Assembly: GCF_009497655.1 (NCBI RefSeq) | Contig: NZ_CP023317.1 | Span: forward strand, 1,021,501-1,085,500 | DNA length: 64,000 bases | Origin: Priestia megaterium | GTDB taxonomy: Bacteria; Bacillota; Bacilli; Bacillales; Bacillaceae_H | Reading direction: 5' to 3' | In this document: piece by piece, positions 55,915 through 63,917 of the stretch | Position numbering within the stretch: the stretch's first letter is position 1 | Layout of the letters: each line of letters opens with the position of its first letter | The notes under the pieces: generated by a model | What the model was told of the DNA's origin: nothing | What the model saw: the letters and a program-made list of their open reading frames with translations, nothing else | Database searches by the model: none | Program-made: the position numbers and the translations under genes

Positions 55915-56012
55915 CCTGATATATCAGGAAACCCAGCTATCCTAGTCCTAAAGACCTTAGACCTGAGGTTTTGCGTCCCAGCCTTTCGACTGGTTTGCCT
56001 TTAACTGAACAA
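55915..56012 (-). promoter_or_regulatory. Cyclic di-GMP-I (GEMM) riboswitch
   Basis: Read on the minus strand: AAAGGCAAACC, a CCAGTC-GAAA-GGCTGG hairpin with GNRA-type tetraloop, GGGACGCAAAACCTC, AGGTCTAAGG, then TAGGATAGCTGGGTTTCC. These are the conserved blocks of the GEMM-I aptamer in order. After it, CCTGATATATCAGG (55915-55928) can form its own hairpin that competes with the P1 arm TCAG / CTGA and lies beside GGGGGTAAAGG, the ribosome-binding region. No T-run terminator follows, which favours translational control. Confidence 0.93.
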
Positions 56013-56314
56013 GTTAAGTTCACTACTTTTGTTTTCTTTAAAGAACGAAATGTCTAAAATAATACTATATAACGAATATCTTTTTTTAGATTTTACCATA
56101 AAAATAGGTTTAATTACCCTAAAAAAGATTCGACAAATTTCGATGGTGGTTTATAGGTTGAGTGAAAATGTTAATAAATTATCGTATTAAGTTGATAAGA
56201 ATTTTGGTTGTCAGTTTACAAAAAAATAAAATGGTAAAAATATAGGTTTTTATATCCATATTTATATAAATATTGTAATATTAATAGGTATTTAATAATA
56301 AAAGGAGGAATAGT

Positions 56315-58639
56315 ATGATTTTATCCATACGAAAAACAATTTTGCTATTAGTTATCGTGAGTTTTGGTTTTTTTGGAGTAAAACCAATTTTCACACATGC
56401 TGCGATTTCAAATGCTGTACAAGTAGAATTAAATAAAGCTTATAATGGTAAATTACAACAAGGGAAAAACGAAGATGATTTTTATAAATTTTCTTTGCCG
56501 AGCGACGGAAATGTGACGTTGTCAGTCAAGCAAAGGGATGGAGTTACTTGGGAAGCAAAGATTTTGAACAGCAAGGGGCAGGTATTTCAATCATTCCAAA
56601 CAGATGATAGTGAGTTAATTGAAGGTAATGCTTCAGCAGAAGTAGGACTTCCAAAAGGAACATACTACATAGAAATTAGTTCATATGACTATTCATCTTA
56701 TGACGAACGCTATGAATTTAAAGTTGGCTTTGCATCAAGCAATAATTATGAAAAAGAGTTTAATAATAGCTTAGCTACTGCAAACATAATGAACGTAAAC
56801 CAAACATATAAAGGAAATTTAAGCGACAGTGAGGATGTAGATGTCTATAAAATAACAGTTCCTAGTGACGGAAACATTACTTTATCTATGAAACAACAAC
56901 CGGGGGTCCGTTGGCAGGCAGCTATTCAAACTAGCAGTGGCAAAGTTATCGAAGATTTGACTACAGATGATAGCGAATTGATTGATGGTTATGAAACAAG
57001 GCAAGTAGGTTTACCGAAAGGGTTGTACTATATTACAGTAGAATATTATAGCTACGGAGTAGATGAACCTTATGAGATAAAAGCAGGTTTTGAAAAAAGT
57101 GATAACTATGAAAAAGAATTTAATAACAGCTTGACAACGGCCAATTCAATGAAGCTAAATCAAAGTTATAAAGGAACATTAAATAACGACGATGATAAAG
57201 ATGTCTATAAAGTTGATATTCCTAGCAACGGAAATGTTACTGTTTCTTTGAAACAAAAAGCTGGATTGAAGTGGCAAGTTAGTATTTTAAATTCAAAATC
57301 TCAAGAGTTTGATAGTTTTGTTACAGATGATAGCGAACTTATTGAAGGATACGAAACTATGCAAGTAGGTTTGCCAAAAGGGTCATACTATATTACGGTA
57401 GAACGTTATAGCTATGCAACAGATGAACCCTATGAAATAAAAACATCATTTTCATCAAGTAATAACTATGAAAAAGAATTTAACAATAGCTTAACTACAG
57501 CTAATTCTATTAGTCTTAACCAGGTATACAAAGGTACAATCAGTTCTGACGGGGATACTGATGTTTATAAAGTAGTAGTACCCAACGATGGAAATGTGAC
57601 ATTAGCAATGAAACAGCAAGAGGGGGCAAGCTGGCAAGCTAAAATTCAAAACAGTGGTGGGTATGTATATAAAGAGCTTGTAACAAATAATGACGAATTA
57701 GTTTCAGGAAATGCCTCAGTTCAAACCTGGTTGAAAAAAGGAACTTACTTTGTTGTTATTAAAGATTATTATGGCAATGCAGAACATAAGTCTTATCAAT
57801 TTATTACATCTATGAAATCCTCTGCTTTAAAATCATCTCAAATTAAAGTCACAAACAATAAAGGAAAAGATGACGTAATTGCAGTTTCGGGCATTGCCAA
57901 AGGTGATGTCGTTAGAGTGTACAATGAGAACTCAAAAGGAACGGTTCTTGCATCTAAAACATCAATAGGAACATCAGTTACGCTTACAGCGAAGCAAATC
58001 GGTCAAAAAGCAGGAAAAGTGTATGTAACAGTTATGAGCCCAGGAATGGGTGAAAGTGATCGCGTAGCGACCTCATTCTCAGGGGAGCAGTCTAATTCAT
58101 TACAGTCATCACAAGTGAAAGTAACGAACAATAAAGGAAAAGATGATGTGATTGCAGTGAGTGGAATTACTAAAGGTGACATGATCAAAGTATATAGTTT
58201 AAGCTCAAAAGGAACAGTTCTTGCATCTAAAACATCAACAGGAACATCGCTTACGCTTACAACGAAGCAAGTTGGTCAAAAGGCAGGGAAAGTGTATGTG
58301 AGCATTACACGTTCAGGTATGACGGAAAGCGCACGCACAACGGTGTCATTCGCTGGGGAACAATCCAATGCGTTGCAATCATCACAAGTGAAAGTCATTA
58401 ACAATAAAGGAAAAGCAGATAGTGTAACTGTAAGTAAAATTGCTAAAGGTGATGTTATCAAAGTATATAATGCGAGTTCAAAAGGAACGCTCTTTGCAAG
58501 CAAGCAATCAGAGGGATCATCAACAGTATTATCAATTAAGCAGCTTGGCTCAAAAGCGGGAAAAGTATACGTGACAATCACCAATCCAGGTATGAGTGAA
58601 AGCATACGAACAGCGGTTAGCTATAGTGCTGAAAGATAA
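56315..58639 (+). CDS. Secreted repeat protein (PPC-like beta domains)
   Basis: 774 residues. A signal peptide (to about 29, ..FTHAA) is followed by four similar domains of about 110-115 residues, each with DxDVYK or DDFYKF, (S/N)DGNVTLS.KQ, TDDSELI-G and LPKGxYYI.(V/I)..Y, as in the bacterial pre-peptidase C-terminal (PPC) fold. Then come three repeats of about 85 residues (SSQVKVTNNKGKDDVIAVSG..GQKAGKVYV). No enzyme domain is present, so it is likely an adhesin or matrix protein. It is divergent from the riboswitch-controlled synthase and convergent with a polysaccharide lyase. AAAGGAGG precedes the ATG. Confidence 0.8.
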   Translation: MILSIRKTILLLVIVSFGFFGVKPIFTHAAISNAVQVELNKAYNGKLQQGKNEDDFYKFSLPSDGNVTLSVKQRDGVTWEAKILNSKGQVFQSFQTDDSELIEGNASAEVGLPKGTYYIEISSYDYSSYDERYEFKVGFASSNNYEKEFNNSLATANIMNVNQTYKGNLSDSEDVDVYKITVPSDGNITLSMKQQPGVRWQAAIQTSSGKVIEDLTTDDSELIDGYETRQVGLPKGLYYITVEYYSYGVDEPYEIKAGFEKSDNYEKEFNNSLTTANSMKLNQSYKGTLNNDDDKDVYKVDIPSNGNVTVSLKQKAGLKWQVSILNSKSQEFDSFVTDDSELIEGYETMQVGLPKGSYYITVERYSYATDEPYEIKTSFSSSNNYEKEFNNSLTTANSISLNQVYKGTISSDGDTDVYKVVVPNDGNVTLAMKQQEGASWQAKIQNSGGYVYKELVTNNDELVSGNASVQTWLKKGTYFVVIKDYYGNAEHKSYQFITSMKSSALKSSQIKVTNNKGKDDVIAVSGIAKGDVVRVYNENSKGTVLASKTSIGTSVTLTAKQIGQKAGKVYVTVMSPGMGESDRVATSFSGEQSNSLQSSQVKVTNNKGKDDVIAVSGITKGDMIKVYSLSSKGTVLASKTSTGTSLTLTTKQVGQKAGKVYVSITRSGMTESARTTVSFAGEQSNALQSSQVKVINNKGKADSVTVSKIAKGDVIKVYNASSKGTLFASKQSEGSSTVLSIKQLGSKAGKVYVTITNPGMSESIRTAVSYSAER

Positions 58640-58646
58640 CTAAGCA

Positions 58647-58681
58647 AAAAAGCGAAATGCTTCGGCATTTCGCTTTTTTTT
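58647..58681. terminator. Bidirectional terminator with TTCG tetraloop
   Basis: AAAAAAGCGAAATGC, TTCG, GCATTTCGCTTTTTT: a perfect stem shared by two convergent genes. Confidence 0.95.
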
Positions 58682-58706
58682 GTTTAAGTTTAGTAAAAAA
58701 GCTTGA

Positions 58707-60563
58707 TTATTTTTTAACTTGTACGTTCGTTCGCTTTCCGTTTTTTAAAACAATCGTATAAATGTCAGCTGAAGGAGTACTCTTAACGGTATAATTTTGA
58801 ACCCCATTGGTAGTATTAGTGTTAATAATGAACTTATATTCAGCATTTTTTTGATTGCTATTCGTAAACTGAAGCTGAGTAATTGGCATTTTTTTATTAA
58901 ATTCTAATGATTGCCATCCAGCAATAGGAGAAGCAGAACCTTTATAATTTTTGATGGTGCTCATTTTTGTAAGCTGAATTAGTTCAATTTGCTGTTGATC
59001 AAGTTTGCTGGTAAGAGTAAACACTCTGCTTGCAGATTTTTTTACATCTACGTCTTTTCCGATATTAAATATATCCGTGTATGTATGATTTTTGTTTGAT
59101 TCCATTACATCACGCACAAGAATGCTGTTTGTGTTTTTTAGATAAACAAGCGTTCTGCTTACTTTTACTCCTTTATAGAGCTCATGGCTACCAGTTACAT
59201 AACTGTACGTTTTATTTATTTCAGAAGAACTAATTTTAGATTTGTTGACTTGATCCTTCGTTATAGGAAAGGATTTTTTATCTACGGTTACGGTATTATG
59301 AGCTAAGGTACCTTTAAAGTATTCTCTGTAAGGATCTGTGTAACTATAATTATATTTCCCTGAGTCTACAAAAAAGTCAGTTTTTCCATAGTTTAAGATA
59401 AAGGACAAATCATCCCCATGTTTATGAGTAGTGGAGTGGAAGGCAGATGTGAATAAAAGGTATAAAGGTCTTTCATTATTCAAATCATTTTTAAAAACAG
59501 CCGTACCACCGTCTGCGTATACCATTTCTTGACCAGGTTTTTTTCCTTGTTTTCCTTTTGTGACAACATATAAAAGCTTTTGACTTGTTATAGATTTAGG
59601 ATTTAAGGAATAAAGGCTTTCAGGCTGTGAATCACCTAACATCGGTAAGTCACCAGATTGGTTACCAATAAAAGCTAGATAATCCTCCATTTTTGAAATG
59701 CCATCTTTTAGCTTAGGCTCGTTCACGTTAAATTGTTTGATAAAGCCATTGATGCTTTTAAATAAGTTAAGAACAAGCAGGTGATAAGAAGGACTGTGCT
59801 CTTTATGAACACCGCTTTTTGTAACGTCACCTTCTACATGTGTAATTAAACGACCCATTCCTTTTTTATACCATTGCTCACTGTGAGACATATCTGGAAA
59901 GATTAGTGCTAATTCAATTAAAGAACGATCTTGGAAAATTCCATGATTACTCCCGGCAGAGTAATTTTTATCATCCATTAAAAAATCACCGTGTTTTTCT
60001 AACATTTCAATTAATTTGTTTTCAAAATCTTTATCATAAATAGCTGAATTCTTGTATTGTTCCCAAAATTGAATCATGGTCACGACTCTGTTTGCTGTAC
60101 TGTGATCTTTCCAAGCAAAGCGGCTTGCTTGTTTTGTAGGAGATGGATTAGCATTCATCCAGCTTTCTATGTACCACTTAGCTTTTTCTAAATATTTTTG
60201 AGAATGAGTTTGCTCGTAGGCATTTGTCAAATAACCTACCATATCTAAGCTTTGGAAATAAAAAGACCAGCTGTCATCTTTATAAGGGTTTTCTTTCCAT
60301 GTTAGCTTACCATTGAATTTATACGTAGGCCAAATAGTGTTAACGTAAAGTTCGTCCCTCATTAGTTTATCTGCTATACCGACAGTTTGAGAGTTGGAAC
60401 TAACCCGCTTAAAGATACTAATTTTTTTTGCAGCCGCTACCTGGACAGATGAACTTTTAGCGTTTGCCGCTGCATAAGCAGGGCTCACTGAAGCTGACAT
60501 AGATACAAGTAATGAGGAAGCAACAGAACATGTTATCACAAAACTTTTCCAATTTCTTTTCAT
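58707..60563 (-). CDS. Secreted heparinase II/III-like polysaccharide lyase
   Basis: 618 residues. Signal peptide to about 32 (..SPAYAAA), an alpha-helical toroid (about 60-350) with LTWKENPYKDDSWSFYFQSL, FAWKDHSTANRVV and GSNHGIFQDRSLIELAL, then a beta-sandwich with FHSTTHKHGDDLSFIL, YFKGTLAHNTVTVD and a C-terminal tail. The Asn/His/Tyr/His-type catalytic residues are likely in GSNHG, HSPSYH and THKHGD. It cleaves a uronic-acid or similar acidic polysaccharide by beta-elimination; the substrate is unknown. The neighbouring synthase suggests a role in trimming or dispersing its product. Confidence 0.82.
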   Translation of the reverse strand: MKRNWKSFVITCSVASSLLVSMSASVSPAYAAANAKSSSVQVAAAKKISIFKRVSSNSQTVGIADKLMRDELYVNTIWPTYKFNGKLTWKENPYKDDSWSFYFQSLDMVGYLTNAYEQTHSQKYLEKAKWYIESWMNANPSPTKQASRFAWKDHSTANRVVTMIQFWEQYKNSAIYDKDFENKLIEMLEKHGDFLMDDKNYSAGSNHGIFQDRSLIELALIFPDMSHSEQWYKKGMGRLITHVEGDVTKSGVHKEHSPSYHLLVLNLFKSINGFIKQFNVNEPKLKDGISKMEDYLAFIGNQSGDLPMLGDSQPESLYSLNPKSITSQKLLYVVTKGKQGKKPGQEMVYADGGTAVFKNDLNNERPLYLLFTSAFHSTTHKHGDDLSFILNYGKTDFFVDSGKYNYSYTDPYREYFKGTLAHNTVTVDKKSFPITKDQVNKSKISSSEINKTYSYVTGSHELYKGVKVSRTLVYLKNTNSILVRDVMESNKNHTYTDIFNIGKDVDVKKSASRVFTLTSKLDQQQIELIQLTKMSTIKNYKGSASPIAGWQSLEFNKKMPITQLQFTNSNQKNAEYKFIINTNTTNGVQNYTVKSTPSADIYTIVLKNGKRTNVQVKK

Positions 60564-60874
60564 ATAATACTCCTTTTAATTATAGTTAATAGACTAAATA
60601 AAATAACAGTGATTCATAGGGTTATTTCTAATTTTTACAGCAAAATCTCCTGTTTATAAAAAGTTACAACATAATTAATATAGTACCTTATAATTAGTAT
60701 AAAAGTAACTTTTATTTTCCTTTTTATTCAATTTTAATTAACCAAAGAGTGATTAATGGATTGAACGAATTTTAAAATTTGTTCAGCAATGTACATAATT
60801 TCTAAAAAAAGTTAACGGTGTTTAAATGTTTGGCTAGTAAATAGAAAAAATTAAATGAAAATGAATTCATAATA

Positions 60875-60901
60875 TAAACAACTTAGTAGCTCTGTCGATA
60901 T
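60875..60901 (+). promoter_or_regulatory. SigD promoter of flagellin
   Basis: TAAA (60875-60878), 15-base spacer, GTCGATAT (60894-60901), against the SigD consensus TAAA-N15-GCCGATAT: one mismatch. Confidence 0.88.
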
Positions 60902-60951
60902 ATAGTATGAACATATTTCCTAGAGGTATATGTTTGATTACTGTCAGATCC

Positions 60952-61008
60952 TGCTTAACTATAAATTAAGCAGGAAACTTCTTAAATACAAGGATGTAAC
61001 CAAGAAGT
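60952..61008 (+). promoter_or_regulatory. Structured flagellin leader with consensus CsrA site
   Basis: Two hairpins precede hag. The first is TCCTGCTTAA / TTAAGCAGGA. The second, ACTTCTT (60977-60983) / AAGAAGT (61002-61008), displays ATACAAGGATGT (60986-60997) in its loop, a full match to the CsrA consensus RUACARGGAUGU. The ribosome-binding site TGGAGGTAAAGG could be a second GGA site, as in B. subtilis hag. Confidence 0.8.
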
Positions 61009-61036
61009 AAAACTAATTATATGGAGGTAAAGGAAA

Positions 61037-63188
61037 ATGAGAATTAATCACAATATTGCAGCGTTGAACACGTATCGTCAGTTTAACAATGCAAACAATG
61101 CACAAAGTAAATCAATGGAGAAGTTGTCTTCGGGGCTGCGTATTAATAGTGCCGCTGATGATGCTGCAGGGCTTGCTATATCCGAAAAAATGCGTGGGCA
61201 AATTCGTGGATTAGACCAAGCTGGACAGAATGCTCAAGATGGTATCTCACTAATTCAAACTGCTGAGGGTGCTCTAAACGAAACGCACGATATTTTACAG
61301 CGTATGCGTGAACTATCAGTTCAATCTTCAAATGACACTGCTACTGACTCTGATCGTAAAGAGATTCAGAAAGAAGTTTCTCAGCTTAAAGATGAAGTTG
61401 ACCGTATTTCTAATACAACTGAGTTCAATCAAAAGAAATTATTAAATGGTAGTGTTGGTAACAACGCAGTTATATCTGATGATAACTTAAGCCTTGGGGG
61501 AGCTAAAGTCGTTGATGGAAATCTTAAAGCTGATACGTACACAGCAACAGCAACAAATGCAGCTACTGTAGGTGCTGATGTAAAAACAAACACAACTGGC
61601 TTAGATGCATCGTCTGATTTCACATTAACTTCTACTAATGTAGTAGGTTTAGAACTTGGAGACTATACATTAGAGTTGAAATCTACAGGCGTAGCAGATA
61701 CGTTCGATGTCTCATTAAAGAATAGCGATGGGGTAGAAGTAGCTAGTGCAGCGGGATTTGATACAACAGCGGGTGGCTCATTAACAGGTACAACTCCTGA
61801 TGGAACAGCTACTAAGTTCACAATTGGGGGGGTAGCAACAGGTGTAGCTAAAGAAGGTTCTATGGACTTCAATTTAAACGCAACGTATGCGAGCGCTGGT
61901 GACCTTGCTATCGAAGGAACTTCAGGTAACACTGAATTCAGTAGTGGTGCGGGCTTAAAAATCACTGATAATGAGTTTAAGGCAGGTAGCTTTGAACTAA
62001 ACATGACTGTTGATTCAGCATTAATTGGGGGTGGTGAAACTTCAACTATTACAACTACTAACAACGCTTTAACAATGCACATTGGTGCTAATGCAAACCA
62101 AACCATGAAAGTCGATATCAACAAAATAGACACTAATAGTTTAAGTCTTAATAATATCGATTTGACAACACAAAAAGGTGCGGAAGCAGCGATCACTAAG
62201 ATAAGTAAAGCAATTGAAAATGTATCAGGTGAGCGTTCTAAACTTGGGGCATATCAAAATCGTCTAGATCACACAATTAACAATTTAAACACATCTTCTG
62301 AAAACATCACTGCTGCGGAATCTCGTATCCGTGACGTAGATTATGCTTTAGCTGCATAAGCAGTTACAAGCACAGTCGTCCTAGCTGGTAACGGCTAGTG
62401 ATTATTATTGGGTGAATTGCTGGAAACCCCTTAGACCTTTTCTTGCCACAACGTAGTTAGAAATGACAAGCGTGATGGCGCGAAAAAAGAAAAGATTGGG
62501 CAATCAGCAGCCAAGCTCCTGTCTTGAAAAAGTGGAGAAGGTTCAACGACTAGGATAGACCATCTAAGGCAAATGCTATGATGATGAAATCCATAGGTGA
62601 AACAATAACCATCAGTATTGTGAATCCGAAGTGCCCGGCCCCTACTGATATAAGAGGGTGAAGATATAGTCTAGTCATTTATGAAAATAAATGTTCGCAC
62701 GATGGCGAAAGAAATGATGGAACAAACAAAGAATTCAATTCTTTCTCAAGCATCACAAGCAATGTTGGCTCAATCTAACCAGATGCCTCAAGGAGTTCTA
62801 CAACTCTTGAGGTAATTGATTAAAGGGCGTCTAGCTTGGTAACGAGCTAGAGTATAACTGGGTGAATTGCTGGGACTTCCTAAAGTTTTATCAACCACAA
62901 CGTAACTGCAAACGGTAAGCGTAACGGTTTGAAAATGATGAAGATAACATAATGGATAATCAGCAGCCAAGCTCCTGTGAGGAAACTCTGGAGAAGGTTC
63001 AACGACTAGAGAATACGGTCTAAGGTGAAAACTATGATTATGAATCTCGTAGGGCAGTGAAAACTGTTCGAAGTGCCCAGCTCCATGAAAAAACATGGAT
63101 GAAGATATAGTCTATTCTGTAACTGAAAGGTACAGTCGCAAAGCAAGCGAATCAACAACCACAAGGAGTGTTACAACTTCTTCGTTAA
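61037..63188 (+). CDS. hag: Flagellin (Hag), interrupted by two group I introns
   Basis: The coding sequence is join(61037-62341, 62702-62770, 63144-63188), giving 472 residues. Exon 1 (435 codons) holds the conserved N-terminus [16 protein letters not shown].., a variable surface domain (about 140-375), and the start of the C-terminal helix up to ESRIRDVD. Exon 2 (23 codons) supplies [20 protein letters not shown].., exon 3 (14 codons plus stop) [14 protein letters not shown]. The joined sequence restores the universally conserved RDVD-MAKEMM and MLA-QANQQ junctions. Both splice sites follow the group I rule (U before, G at the intron end). Without splicing, exon 1 runs on to YALAA* at 62359. 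Regulated by SigD and probably CsrA. Flagellin introns are known in thermophilic Bacillaceae. Confidence 0.9.
62342..62701 (+). ncRNA. Group I intron 1 in hag (360 nt, no ORF for an endonuclease)
   Basis: Core elements in order: P (AATTGCTGGAAA, 62415), Q (AATCAGCAGCCAAG, 62502), R (GTTCAACGACTAG, 62541) and S (AAGATATAGTC, 62661). P1 pairs exon GAU with guide GUC (62375-62377), with U62341 on G62375, extended by TATGCTT / AAGCACA and a CTGC-ATAA-GCAG hairpin. It ends in G62701. The guanosine-dependent ribozyme appears complete; sequence style is IA2-like as in Gram-positive phages. Confidence 0.92.
62771..63143 (+). ncRNA. Group I intron 2 in hag (373 nt, no endonuclease ORF)
   Basis: Core elements: P (AATTGCTGGGAC, 62865), Q (AATCAGCAGCCAAG, 62958), R (GTTCAACGACTAG, 62997) and S (AAGATATAGTC, 63102). 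Guide GGC (in GGGCGTC, about 62825-62828) pairs exon GCU with U62770 on G. The P1 extension is a hairpin CCTCAA(G)GAGTT-CTAC-AACTCTTGAGG (62786-62812). Its first 45 bases are also an in-frame flagellin C-terminus with a stop. Strongly similar to intron 1 throughout the core, so the two are related copies. Confidence 0.9.
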
Positions 63189-63198
63189 TTTTAAATAT

Positions 63199-63236
63199 AA
63201 AAGAGGCTCTAGGTTTTCTAGGGTCTCTTTTTATCT
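63199..63236 (+). terminator. hag terminator
   Basis: AAAAGAGGCTCTAG / CTAGGGTCTCTTTTT with a GTTTT loop. Confidence 0.8.
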
Positions 63237-63333
63237 ATTTGAGACAAGTAAATTAATTAGGGCATTATATTAATTTTTAGAGGAGAGGAATTACAAACAT
63301 TCTCATTTTAAAACAGTCTGGTTGGAGGAACCG

Positions 63334-63573
63334 ATGGAAAAAGGTGAGCTAGAACGTAAGAAGTTTCTTGAACAACAGCTTGAGTGGTGCAAAGAACAAG
63401 ATTATATTTTAGAAGAGATAGAAATGAAGCTTTATGAAATGAAAAGGATAGCAGAATATGCTTTTAGCCATGAACTTACTCCCCTAGAAATTCATCAGAT
63501 GAATGATCAGTTGAAAGAACTGAAAAGTGAAGTTCATTTGCTAGAAAAACAGCTATCCTCTGTTGTTCATTAG
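63334..63573 (+). CDS. Small coiled-coil protein downstream of hag
   Basis: 79 residues from ATG 63334 behind TTGGAGG. Highly charged and helical throughout (FLEQQLEWCKEQDYILEEIE.., LKELKSEVHLLEKQL), with heptad-like spacing and no membrane segment. Its size and position between flagellin and a YjfB-family gene suggest a motility accessory or chaperone-like protein, but I recognise no family. An in-frame TTG at 63322 is part of the ribosome-binding site itself. Confidence 0.65.
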   Translation: MEKGELERKKFLEQQLEWCKEQDYILEEIEMKLYEMKRIAEYAFSHELTPLEIHQMNDQLKELKSEVHLLEKQLSSVVH

Positions 63574-63590
63574 AAGAAAGGTGGTTTTTT

Positions 63591-63791
63591 ATGGATATCG
63601 CACTCATGTCAATGTCACTAAGCCAAGGAAAAGTCCAACAGCAAGCTTCTCTATCAGTCATGAAAATAGCAATGGGAAACGCCGAACAGCAAGGAGAAGC
63701 TGTTAAGGAATTAATCAGCACTTCCAATGTAAAAGCACTTCAACAGGCCGCACAACCGCATCTAGGCGGAAATATTGATTTGAAATTATAG
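63591..63791 (+). CDS. yjfB: YjfB-family putative motility protein
   Basis: 66 residues, MDIALMSMSLSQGKVQQQAS.. , with LSVMKIAMGNAEQQG and AAQPHLGGNIDLKL at the end, the signature of the YjfB family annotated as putative motility protein. The B. subtilis gene is SigD-dependent. It follows the coiled-coil gene by 17 bases (ribosome-binding site GAAAGGTGG), so the two are one unit. Confidence 0.85.
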   Translation: MDIALMSMSLSQGKVQQQASLSVMKIAMGNAEQQGEAVKELISTSNVKALQQAAQPHLGGNIDLKL

Positions 63792-63853
63792 TTTCATTAC
63801 TGCTAGATAAATGAAATATAAGGGCATCGAATATAATGTCTTACTATGCAAAA

Positions 63854-63887
63854 TGACCTTACCAATTAGAGTAAGGTCATTTTTTTA
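63854..63887. terminator. Terminator between convergent genes
   Basis: ATGACCTTAC, loop, GTAAGGTCAT followed by T7. Confidence 0.85.
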
Positions 63888-63917
63888 TAATATAATGGTA
63901 TCGTTTAAATATTATTT

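Noticed and set aside
61663-62196. 177-codon minus-strand frame opposite the flagellin variable domain
   Set aside because: Antisense shadow of a Thr/Ala/Gly-rich coding region without a start signal; the plus strand is clearly flagellin.
62342-62360. Treating flagellin as simply truncated at 62359 by a premature stop (pseudogene)
   Set aside because: The missing C-terminal helix is present downstream in frame-compatible exons, and complete group I cores lie exactly at the junctions.
62788-63096. 102-codon minus-strand frame over intron 2
   Set aside because: The bases are explained by conserved ribozyme core elements; the translation has no protein-like features.
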